Assembly (NCBI GenBank): GCA_021780015.1
Contig: JAJXZN010000159.1
Location: 1 to 6,825 of the forward strand
Direction: 5' to 3'
Source of the DNA: Pseudomonadota bacterium
GTDB taxonomy: Bacteria; Pseudomonadota; Alphaproteobacteria; Rhizobiales; Beijerinckiaceae
Length of the DNA: 6,825 bases
Of this stretch, positions 1 through 5,274 are shown in pieces. Each line of letters opens with the position of its first letter. Position 1 is the stretch's first letter. Below the pieces are notes generated by a model that did no database searches, was not told the origin of the DNA, and saw nothing but the letters and a program-made list of their open reading frames with translations. The position numbers and the translations under genes were made by a program.

Positions 1-1
1 T

Positions 2-193
2 ACGAACATCGTCGATCCCGACGTGATCGTCTTCGGCGGCGGCGTTTCCAAGATTGCGCAGCTTTACGATCTGCTGCCGCCGCTGCTTGCTCGCTATGTC
101 TTCTCGGACGTGATGACGACGCGGGTCTTGCAGGCCAAGCACGGCGATTCGAGCGGCGTGCGTGGCGCGGCCTGGCTTTGGCCGCCGGATTAA
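2..193 (+). CDS. ROK-family sugar kinase (probable fructokinase), C-terminal fragment
   Basis: Only the last 63 codons lie in the window; the gene begins upstream. The reading frame opens with NIVDPDVIVFGGGVSK and ends with HGDSSGVRGAAWLWPPD before a TAA stop. The DPDVIV-GGG strand-loop and the terminal HGDSSGVRGAAWLW block are typical of ROK (repressor, ORF, kinase) proteins, and both resemble the end of E. coli Mak fructokinase as I recall it. ROK kinases phosphorylate hexoses such as fructose, glucose or N-acetylglucosamine in the cytoplasm with ATP; the GGG segment belongs to the C-terminal nucleotide-binding lobe. The sugar-specifying and zinc-binding residues lie outside the window, so fructokinase is the best guess rather than a proven specificity. 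The stop codon overlaps the stop of the convergent EcsC gene by three bases. Confidence 0.85.
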   Translation, partial: TNIVDPDVIVFGGGVSKIAQLYDLLPPLLARYVFSDVMTTRVLQAKHGDSSGVRGAAWLWPPD

Positions 194-1044
194 GCCTTGG
201 CGCGCTTCTGCGCCCGCAGTCTGTCGTATTCGGCCCGGACGAGGTCCGGCCCATAAATGCGCTCCAGCCGGCGGACCGTGAAATGGCCTTCGGCAATCGA
301 TTGGAAGTGGTCGATGAAAGCATAATTGACGGCAGCGCCGCCGGCGGCACCGACGATCGGCACGGCCTGGGCTGCGAGCTTCTGCGACACGACCATGCCG
401 AAACGCGTCGCGATCTGGGAAATGAGCCGCACGATCACCGGCGCGCCCTCCTCGGCGAGGCCGCGATTGACGACGAAGCGCGCCGCCTCGCTCACGGATT
501 TGGCGAGAATGCCGCGGACCGAAAAATAGCTGCTTTCGAGTGCCAGCCGGTCTTCCTTGCCGGTGCCAAGGGCAAAGACCTGAAGACAAGCCAGCGCCGC
601 CTCCGGCTGCGAGAGGTCTTCGCCCGAGGCACGGGCGATCGCGGCGATCGAGCGCAGCATCACGACGGTCGAAAACGGTAGTTCGACCGGCAGCGCAGCA
701 AAGCCGAAGGCACCGCCAAGCGTGCCCGAAAGCGTCGCGACCGCCTTATGGGCGGCCCGCTGACCGCCGCCGGCGCGCGGCCGGAGCGTGCGCAGCGCCG
801 TCGAAAAAGCGGTGCGGATGGCGCCTTCGACGGCACGATCGGCGACGGTCGCGACCGGTTGCGGCAGCATCCGGCCGAGCCGCTCGATCTCATGGCCGAG
901 CGCATTGGCAAGCTTTGTTGCAAAGCTGCTGTGTTCAAGCTGGTCGACGGCGCGAGCGAGCACCGCCCTATCCTCCGGCGACAAGTCGCCGGGGAGGATG
1001 GTGACCGCCGTAAACGATTCACTCGGGCGCTCGAAAAGGGACAT
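190..1044 (-). CDS. EcsC family protein
   Basis: This encodes a 284-residue protein of the EcsC family, named after the third gene of the Bacillus ecs locus; its biochemical role is not known. The family core spans about residues 100-270. Recognisable blocks are LPVELPFSTVVMLRSIA (118-134), GEDLSQPEAALACLQVFALG (141-160), a Gly/Ala-rich hydrophobic stretch VPIVGAAGGAAVNYAFIDHF (228-247), and the GHFTVRRLERIYG end (253-265). There is no signal peptide; the hydrophobic parts suggest membrane association. I chose the ATG at 1044 because AGGA sits 7 bases upstream of it. A TTG ten codons further out (1074) is in frame but lacks such support. The gene converges on the ROK kinase and diverges from the BTLCP gene across a 274-bp gap. 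The family assignment is firm; the function is unknown. Confidence 0.85.
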   Translation of the reverse strand: MSLFERPSESFTAVTILPGDLSPEDRAVLARAVDQLEHSSFATKLANALGHEIERLGRMLPQPVATVADRAVEGAIRTAFSTALRTLRPRAGGGQRAAHKAVATLSGTLGGAFGFAALPVELPFSTVVMLRSIAAIARASGEDLSQPEAALACLQVFALGTGKEDRLALESSYFSVRGILAKSVSEAARFVVNRGLAEEGAPVIVRLISQIATRFGMVVSQKLAAQAVPIVGAAGGAAVNYAFIDHFQSIAEGHFTVRRLERIYGPDLVRAEYDRLRAQKRAKA

Positions 1045-1167
1045 CGGTCGATCCTGCTGCGCGCTGAGACGCAAAACGAGAATATGAGGCTGCCGGGAAA
1101 CATCGCCAAGGCCGGCGCGTCGCGGCGCGCCAAGGCTTGTGCGTTTTCGCCGGCTGAGGATGATCGC

Positions 1168-1248
1168 TAAAATTCGAGCTTATTTTGCAAGCGATTGGTT
1201 TCGCTAGATTTTATTCGAATACGAAAAGCCGGTTTCGATAAAATTCGA
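1168..1248. promoter_or_regulatory. AT-rich core of the EcsC/BTLCP divergent intergenic region
   Basis: The 274 bp between the divergent starts at 1044 and 1319 contain no gene. About 1167-1262 is clearly AT-richer than the rest of the window. It holds a 10-bp direct repeat, TAAAATTCGA, at 1168-1177 and 1239-1248, and a perfect 10-bp palindrome, TATTCGAATA, at 1212-1221. TTCGA begins at 1173, 1214, 1234 and 1244, which gives intervals of 41, 20 and 10 bp. This looks like a promoter/operator zone for one or both genes, but I cannot name a regulator or fix a start site; the nearest -35-like hexamer, TTGCAA at 1185-1190, has no good -10 partner. The regulatory reading is inferred; the repeats are directly visible. 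Confidence 0.4.
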
Positions 1249-1318
1249 TCTATTCATTTAGAGCGCCGGCAAACCACGCGAACCATCGTGCCCCTGACGA
1301 AAGGCGGGGGATTTCAGC

Positions 1319-1942
1319 ATGTTCCGTGTTCTGGCCGGGCGCCTTTGCGCGCTGGCGATGATCTCTGCGGCGGCCGCGTCGCCGGCTTTGACATCGCCGG
1401 CCCGGATCGCCACCGCAAGCTATGCCGCGATCGGCGATACCACCAGCGTGCCTTACGGCTGGGTCGACTTCTGCCGCCGCTACGCCGGCGAATGCGATCA
1501 CGGACAATTGCCGCCCCTCGACGTCAATCTCTCGGCCAAGGCCTTCGAACAGATCGACCACGTCAACAAATGGGTCAATGCGACGATCGCGCCGATCACC
1601 GATTGGGACCATTGGCATGTCGTCGATCAATGGGATTATCCGACCGACGGAAAGGGCGATTGCGAAGATTATGCGCTCTTCAAGCGCCGGCTGCTGATCG
1701 CGCTCGGCTTCCCCCGCCAGGCGCTGCTGATGACCGTGGTTAAGGACGAGAACAACGAAGGCCACGCCATTCTGACGGTGAAGACCAATCACGGCGAGTT
1801 CGTGCTCGATAATCTCACCGACGCGATCAAGCCGTGGGACGCGACCCCTTATCGTTTCGTCAAGCGCCAGTCGCAGAGCGACGAGAATGTTTGGGTCGAG
1901 ATCGGTCCGCCGACGTCAGCCCCGGCCATCGTATCGCGCTGA
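1319..1942 (+). CDS. BTLCP-family transglutaminase-like periplasmic cysteine peptidase (LapG-related)
   Basis: This 207-residue protein belongs to the bacterial transglutaminase-like cysteine proteinases (peptidase family C93, formerly DUF920). A hydrophobic N-terminus with alanines up to about residue 27-33 looks like a signal peptide, placing it in the periplasm. The probable triad is Cys115 in GKGDCEDYALFKR, His149 in EGHAILTV and Asp164 in FVLDN. Asp114 and Glu116 flank the cysteine, as the calcium-binding residues do in LapG. A conserved-looking Cys52/Cys59 pair (FCRRYAGEC) could form a disulfide. In pseudomonads LapG cleaves the N-terminus of a type I-secreted adhesin and is held back by LapD; no LapD or adhesin gene is in this window, so the substrate here is unknown. 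The ATG at 1319 follows a GGCGGGGGA ribosome-binding site about 9 bases upstream. The gene converges on the DUF4337 gene with a 19-bp gap. Confidence 0.88.
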   Translation: MFRVLAGRLCALAMISAAAASPALTSPARIATASYAAIGDTTSVPYGWVDFCRRYAGECDHGQLPPLDVNLSAKAFEQIDHVNKWVNATIAPITDWDHWHVVDQWDYPTDGKGDCEDYALFKRRLLIALGFPRQALLMTVVKDENNEGHAILTVKTNHGEFVLDNLTDAIKPWDATPYRFVKRQSQSDENVWVEIGPPTSAPAIVSR

Positions 1943-1954
1943 TGCCGCCGATGC

Positions 1955-1984
1955 GCGCTGCCTAAACGTAAGCATAGGCCGCGC
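1955..1984. terminator. Interrupted hairpin at the BTLCP/DUF4337 convergence (possible bidirectional terminator)
   Basis: An inverted repeat pairs GCGC (1955-1958) and GCCTA (1960-1964) with TAGGC (1975-1979) and GCGC (1981-1984). It has one internal mismatch (T1959/C1980) and a 10-base loop. It lies 12 bases after the BTLCP stop and overlaps the last codons of the DUF4337 gene, where a shared terminator would be expected. No T-tract follows on either strand, so an intrinsic terminator is only a possibility. Confidence 0.28.
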
Positions 1985-2537
1985 CGATGCATCCCAAGGC
2001 CCCGAGAACGAGGGCCGTGTACCAGGGCCAGCGTGCGCCCTGCCGGACGATGGCGATCGTGGCGATGGCGATCGAAATATGCAGCAGCGTCACCGCGACG
2101 GTCAGGATCTGATGGCGGTGCTCGTGCTTCTGGCTCGAGCGTAATTTCTGCTCCGTCATATCCTCTTCGGTCTTGGCCTGAAGCTGGATCGACAATTGGT
2201 CGTCGCCGTTCTTCTTGGCGAGGGCCTTGAAATTGTCGGCGTTGGCGCCGGGGCCGGCCAGAACGGCCGCCACCTCATAGAGATTCTTCTTGAAGCTTTT
2301 GGCCTGGTAGAAATTCCAGGTGTCGGTCGCTTTATCCTGGAAGAGGACCGCTTCGTTCTTGGCGTCGATTGTCGCTGCCGTCTCGATCGTCTCAAGGCTG
2401 CCGATGAAAGCTGCGATCACCGCCAGAATTGCGATCGTGACGGCGACGAGTGCCAAAAACGGATCGCCGGAATGCGCGGCATGTTCGGCATGTTCGGTAT
2501 GCTCGAAATGTTCGGTCGGGGCGGCGTCGGACATCAT
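1962..2537 (-). CDS. DUF4337 family membrane protein with His-rich N-terminus
   Basis: This encodes a 191-residue protein that matches the DUF4337 family; its function is unknown. The N-terminus is cytosolic-looking and rich in His and Glu (EHFEHTEHAEHAAH, residues 9-22). It is followed by a first membrane helix at about 27-47, then a family signature region with SLETIETAATIDAKNEAV (47-64) and ATDTWNFYQAKSFKKNLYE (70-88). A soluble, charged middle part runs to about 143, and two C-terminal membrane helices lie at about 144-164 and 170-190. Two ATGs, at 2537 and 2534, are adjacent. GAGGGG is 2 bases from the first and 5 from the second, so the second may be the true start. The gene diverges from the methyltransferase gene across 183 bp. 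The His-rich segment could bind metal, but that is inference. Confidence 0.85.
   Translation of the reverse strand: MMSDAAPTEHFEHTEHAEHAAHSGDPFLALVAVTIAILAVIAAFIGSLETIETAATIDAKNEAVLFQDKATDTWNFYQAKSFKKNLYEVAAVLAGPGANADNFKALAKKNGDDQLSIQLQAKTEEDMTEQKLRSSQKHEHRHQILTVAVTLLHISIAIATIAIVRQGARWPWYTALVLGALGCIGAAYAYV
2481..2516 (-). repeat. Four 9-bp coding repeats for the His-Glu-X tract of the DUF4337 protein
   Basis: On the plus strand four consecutive 9-base units read ATGTTCGGC, ATGTTCGGT, ATGCTCGAA and ATGTTCGGT. On the coding (minus) strand they give EH plus one variable residue per unit, making an (E-H-X)n tract near the N-terminus. The near-identity at the DNA level suggests growth by slippage rather than independent selection of each residue, so copy number may vary between strains. 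Confidence 0.75.
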
Positions 2538-2583
2538 TTCCCCTCAGAGTCGGGTGGCCTGGCTGGAGGGCGTCACCTGTCGC

Positions 2584-2625
2584 ATCTTGGCCGCGGCTTT
2601 GCAAATCTTGGCCGCGGCTTTGCAA
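2584..2625. repeat. Exact 21-bp tandem duplication with a GCCGCGGC palindrome
   Basis: Two perfect, directly abutting copies of a 21-base unit occupy 2584-2604 and 2605-2625. Each unit runs from ATCTTGG through the 8-bp palindrome GCCGCGGC to TTTGCAA. They lie in the 183-bp non-coding gap between the divergent DUF4337 and methyltransferase genes. A 21-bp period is two helical turns, so both palindromes face the same side of the DNA, as paired operators often do. A recent slippage duplication with no function is equally possible. Confidence 0.85.
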
Positions 2626-2653
2626 CTTGAGGGCGGGGCGTCCGGCCACCGCA

Positions 2654-2682
2654 TGGACAGACATTCGGGCGCGCCCTATAAG
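2654..2682 (+). promoter_or_regulatory. Sigma-70-type promoter for the methyltransferase gene
   Basis: TGGACA (2654-2659) is followed by a 17-bp spacer and TATAAG (2677-2682). Each hexamer matches the TTGACA/TATAAT consensus at five of six positions, and the spacing is ideal. Transcription would begin near 2689, giving a leader of roughly 30 bases before the ATG at 2721. This is the best promoter-like sequence I found in the window, and the 21-bp tandem repeat lies about 30 bp upstream of its -35. Confidence 0.6.
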
Positions 2683-2720
2683 CCGGCGAGATCGCGCGGC
2701 ACAGGTTAGGACTGCGAGTG

Positions 2721-3413
2721 ATGGCGCTTCAGACGGATTTAACGGCAGGGGATTTCGCGACACTGCGTCAGACCATGGTCGAATGCCAGATCCGGACGTT
2801 CGATGTGACCGACCATGCGGTCATCGCCCGGTTTCTCGACGTGGCGCGGGAAAATTTCGTGCCGGCGGCGGCGCGCGGCCTCGCTTATTCAGACACGGCT
2901 TTGAAGATCGCGGCAGGGCGTCGCCTGCTGACGCCGATGGTGCTGGCGCGAATGATCCAGGCCGCCGGCGTGAAGCCGGACGACCGGGTTCTCGATGTCG
3001 CCCCCGGCACCGGCTATTCGACTGCGATTCTGGCCGGCCTGGCGCAGAGGGTCGTCGCGCTCGAATCAGATCCTGAGCTCGAAGCGTTGACGAAAGCCAA
3101 TCTGGCGGCGGCCGGTTTCAGCAATGTGCCTGTCTTCGGTGGCCCGCTCCATGACGGTTTAGCGTCGGCGGCGCCGTTCGACGTCATTTTCATCAATGGT
3201 GCGGTCGAAGCGCGTCTCGATCCCCTCTGCGCGCAATTGCGCGATTGTGGAAAACTTATCGCGCTGTGGCGGACGCCGGGCGCAGCCAATCAGCATGCAT
3301 GCCGTGCGGTTCTCTTCGAAAGAAATTCCGGCGCGGTAAGTCGGCGGGATCTGTTCGACGCCGCGGGCCCGCTCCTTGACGCGTTCCGCGCCGCGCCGGC
3401 GTTTGTCTTCTAA
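2721..3413 (+). CDS. pcm: Protein-L-isoaspartate O-methyltransferase-like protein (divergent PIMT paralogue)
   Basis: This is a 230-residue class I SAM-dependent methyltransferase of the PIMT (Pcm) family. Canonical members methylate L-isoaspartyl residues in damaged cytoplasmic proteins to start their repair. The N-terminus has the family pattern LRQTMVECQIRTFDVTD (15-31) and FVP (46-48). SAM-binding motif I is VLDVAPGTGYSTAIL (90-104), and Glu115 in VALESDPE is the likely ribose-binding acid. APFDVIFING (151-160) is the strand after motif II. The isoaspartate-recognition motif, normally TISQP, here reads RLLTP (68-72), so repair activity is uncertain. ATG 2721 has AGGA 9 bases upstream; a GTG directly before it (2718) is an alternative start. 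The gene lies 210 bp upstream of tolC, a neighbourhood I recall from other alphaproteobacteria. The fold assignment is firm; the substrate is not. Confidence 0.82.
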   Translation: MALQTDLTAGDFATLRQTMVECQIRTFDVTDHAVIARFLDVARENFVPAAARGLAYSDTALKIAAGRRLLTPMVLARMIQAAGVKPDDRVLDVAPGTGYSTAILAGLAQRVVALESDPELEALTKANLAAAGFSNVPVFGGPLHDGLASAAPFDVIFINGAVEARLDPLCAQLRDCGKLIALWRTPGAANQHACRAVLFERNSGAVSRRDLFDAAGPLLDAFRAAPAFVF

Positions 3414-3428
3414 TCCGCGCGCCGGATT
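3412..3428 (+). terminator. Hairpin immediately after the methyltransferase stop codon
   Basis: AATCCG (3412-3417) and CGGATT (3423-3428) form a 6-bp stem around the 5-base loop CGCGC; the stem begins inside the TAA stop codon (3411-3413). No T-run follows, so it is at best a weak or Rho-assisted terminator, or simply a 3'-end structure that protects the transcript. Confidence 0.3.
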
Positions 3429-3435
3429 GATCTCC

Positions 3436-3467
3436 ATCCGTACCAAAACTGCGCGTCTATCCGTACC
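3436..3467. repeat. 9-bp direct repeat ATCCGTACC upstream of tolC
   Basis: ATCCGTACC occurs at 3436-3444 and again at 3459-3467, a period of 23 bp, in the 210-bp gap before tolC. The pair could be a direct-repeat operator for tolC, but 9-bp repeats also arise by chance. No convincing -35/-10 pair is evident in this gap; a weak TTGGCG/CTTAAT combination with a 16-bp spacer lies near 3521-3548. Confidence 0.3.
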
Positions 3468-3591
3468 GCTTTGATGTGTCGCATTTTTGCGCCACCCGGC
3501 CACTTTCTGGCGCCACAGGCTTGGCGCTGGGCCGGAGAGGGGCTTAATACCGAAGGGGTCGCGGATTGGGCCGATTGTCGGTCTGCTGCAC

Positions 3592-3606
3592 GCTTCGTAT
3601 CGAAGC
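3592..3606 (+). promoter_or_regulatory. Small inverted repeat just before the tolC ribosome-binding site
   Basis: GCTTCG (3592-3597) and CGAAGC (3601-3606) flank a 3-base spacer, TAT. The element ends 6 bases before the Shine-Dalgarno GGAG and 17 bases before the TTG start. In RNA it would form a compact 6-bp hairpin with a tight loop; in DNA it could be a half-operator. Its position suggests an influence on tolC translation, but that is inference. Confidence 0.35.
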
Positions 3607-3612
3607 AATGTT

Positions 3613-3616
3613 GGAG
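3613..3616 (+). promoter_or_regulatory. tolC Shine-Dalgarno sequence that fixes a TTG start
   Basis: GGAG at 3613-3616 is 7 bases before an in-frame TTG at 3624. This spacing, together with a signal peptide that begins directly downstream, makes TTG 3624 the likely tolC start. In-frame starts 50 codons upstream (TTG 3471, ATG 3474) would add a tryptophan- and cysteine-containing stretch that does not look like an export signal. Confidence 0.65.
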
Positions 3617-3623
3617 CTCAAGG

Positions 3624-5120
3624 TTGATCAAAAGCTGGTTTCGGACCGGCCGGCGTGCCTCGCGTGATCAGGGCCGCTGCCTTGCTTCTTGCGCCGGCGC
3701 TCAGGCGTCGGCGATCGTCGCTGTTTCCGTCGTGGCTCTTGCAGCCACGGCCGTCTCCGGCGCCCGCGCCGAGACCATGTCGAGCGCTCTGGCGCGCGCC
3801 TATCAGAGCAATCCGGACCTCAACCAGCAGCGGGCCGGTGTGCGGGCGCAGGACGAGAACGTTCCGCGCGCCACCTCGGCCTATCGCCCAACGGTCACCG
3901 CGACGGGGCAATTCGGCTACAGCAATCTCGCGCTGCATGAACCGGGCACCGTGATTTCGCCGCTGATCGGCTTAGGCGGCGGGGCAACATCGGGCACGAA
4001 TTTCAGCGCCTCGACCGATACCGGCGCGCTCGGCGTGACGGTGACGCAGACGATCTTCAACGGCAATCGCAATTACAATGGCGTGCGCCAGGCGGAGAGC
4101 AACGTGCTCGGCGCGCGCGAGACTTTGCGCAATACCGAAGAAAGCGTACTGCAGAATGGCGCGACGGCCTACATGAACGTCTTGCGCGACACGGCCATTC
4201 TCGACTTGCGCAAAAACAATATCATCGTGCTCGAAGAGCAATTGCGGCAGACGCGCGACCGCTTCAATGTCGGCGAAGTTACGCGCACCGATGTGGCGCA
4301 GGCGGCCTCGAGCCTGGCTTCGGCGCGGTCGGACTATTTCACGGCGCTCGCCAATCTCGAAACGAGCATCGCCAATTACCATCAAGTGATCGGCATCGAC
4401 CCGACGCGGCTTCAGCCGGCGCGCTCGGTCGAGGCTCTGCTGCCGCATACATTGAATGATGCGATCGCCGTCGCCCTGCAGGAGCATCCCGAAGTGCAGG
4501 CCGCTTTGCATCAGGTCGATTCGGCAGAGCTGCAGGTCAAGCTGATGGAAGGCCAGCTGATGCCGACCGTGACGGTCAACGGCCAAGTTGCGCAAAATTA
4601 CAACGAACAAGGCGAGCCGGGACTGCGCCTCTTCAATGCGACGATACTCGGCGAAGTCTCCGTGCCGATCTACACCGGCGGCGACGTCGATGCGCAAGTC
4701 CGCCAAGCCAAGGAACAATTGTCGCAGGCGGAATTGCAGGCCGATTTGCAGCGCACGCAAGTGCGCGCATTGGTGGTTTCCAATTGGGGCCTGCTCGATT
4801 CGGCCAAAGCCGTGATCGTCTCCGACCAGGCGGCGGTCAAATCGGCCGAAATCGCGCTTGAAGGTGTACGCGAGGAGGCGCGCGTCGGCCAGCGTACGAC
4901 GCTCGACGTGCTCAACGCTCAGCAGACCTTGCTGAACGCGCGCGTCAGTCTTGTCTCGGCGCAGCGCGACCGAGTCGTTGCCTCGTATGCGACCTTGGCG
5001 GCGGTCGGCCAATTGTCGGCCGATTCGCTTGGCCTCGATGTCGTGCGTTATGACCCGACGGTCCACTTCAATCAGGTCAAGGACAAGTGGTTTGGTCTGC
5101 GCACGCCCGACGGACGTTGA
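3624..5120 (+). CDS. tolC: TolC family outer membrane efflux/secretion protein
   Basis: From the TTG start this gene encodes 498 residues, normal for the TolC/type I secretion outer-membrane family. A signal peptide has a positively charged n-region, a hydrophobic core at about 29-46 and a probable cleavage after ARA (residue 49). The mature protein starts ETMSSALARAYQSNP, a typical first helix of the family. The characteristic internal duplication is clear: RFNVGEVTRTDVAQA (213-227) in the first half is echoed by EARVGQRTTLDVLNAQQTLL from residue 418 on, each followed by a long alpha-helical coiled-coil segment. The protein should form a trimeric outer-membrane barrel with a periplasmic tunnel, docking on RND pumps or on ABC-type type I exporters. 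Neither partner is in the window, so TolC may serve several systems. It lies between the methyltransferase gene and popZ on the same strand. Family assignment is very secure; the start is the uncertain part. Confidence 0.93.
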   Translation: MIKSWFRTGRRASRDQGRCLASCAGAQASAIVAVSVVALAATAVSGARAETMSSALARAYQSNPDLNQQRAGVRAQDENVPRATSAYRPTVTATGQFGYSNLALHEPGTVISPLIGLGGGATSGTNFSASTDTGALGVTVTQTIFNGNRNYNGVRQAESNVLGARETLRNTEESVLQNGATAYMNVLRDTAILDLRKNNIIVLEEQLRQTRDRFNVGEVTRTDVAQAASSLASARSDYFTALANLETSIANYHQVIGIDPTRLQPARSVEALLPHTLNDAIAVALQEHPEVQAALHQVDSAELQVKLMEGQLMPTVTVNGQVAQNYNEQGEPGLRLFNATILGEVSVPIYTGGDVDAQVRQAKEQLSQAELQADLQRTQVRALVVSNWGLLDSAKAVIVSDQAAVKSAEIALEGVREEARVGQRTTLDVLNAQQTLLNARVSLVSAQRDRVVASYATLAAVGQLSADSLGLDVVRYDPTVHFNQVKDKWFGLRTPDGR

Positions 5121-5196
5121 GCGATTTGTGACGTGGCGCGCACGATCTGCCCGGTGAAAATCAAAATAAGGCCTATCGAAATCAGGCGACTTGCGG

Positions 5197-5208
5197 TCTA
5201 ATTGAGTC
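5197..5208 (+). promoter_or_regulatory. Candidate -10 box and GANTC site upstream of popZ
   Basis: In the 154-bp gap between tolC and popZ, TCTAAT (5197-5202) matches five of six positions of the -10 consensus, but no good -35 lies 16-18 bp upstream. Two bases later is GAGTC (5204-5208), a match to GANTC, the target of the alphaproteobacterial cell-cycle methylase CcrM. If the -10 is used, the methylation site falls at about the transcription start. No gene or clear terminator is visible in the rest of the gap. This call is weak. Confidence 0.25.
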
Positions 5209-5274
5209 GAACTGATTTGGGGCCGATGATCCGCTGCGCGGCATGCCCCATCTGAGCAGAAAGCGTCAACGGCC

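Noticed and set aside
1045..1074. Ten-codon upstream extension of EcsC from a TTG
   Set aside because: The ATG at 1044 has AGGA 7 bases upstream, and the extension adds no conserved sequence.
178..1170. Several plus-strand open frames opposite the EcsC gene
   Set aside because: They are Arg-rich and lack conserved motifs, while the minus-strand EcsC frame carries continuous family motifs.
2584..2625. The 21-bp tandem repeat as the start of a CRISPR or minisatellite array
   Set aside because: There are only two abutting copies with no spacers, and no further copies are visible in the window.
3471..3623. Extended tolC N-terminus from TTG 3471 or ATG 3474
   Set aside because: The extra 50-51 residues do not resemble a signal sequence and have no good ribosome-binding site. 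GGAG plus TTG at 3624 directly precedes a normal signal peptide.
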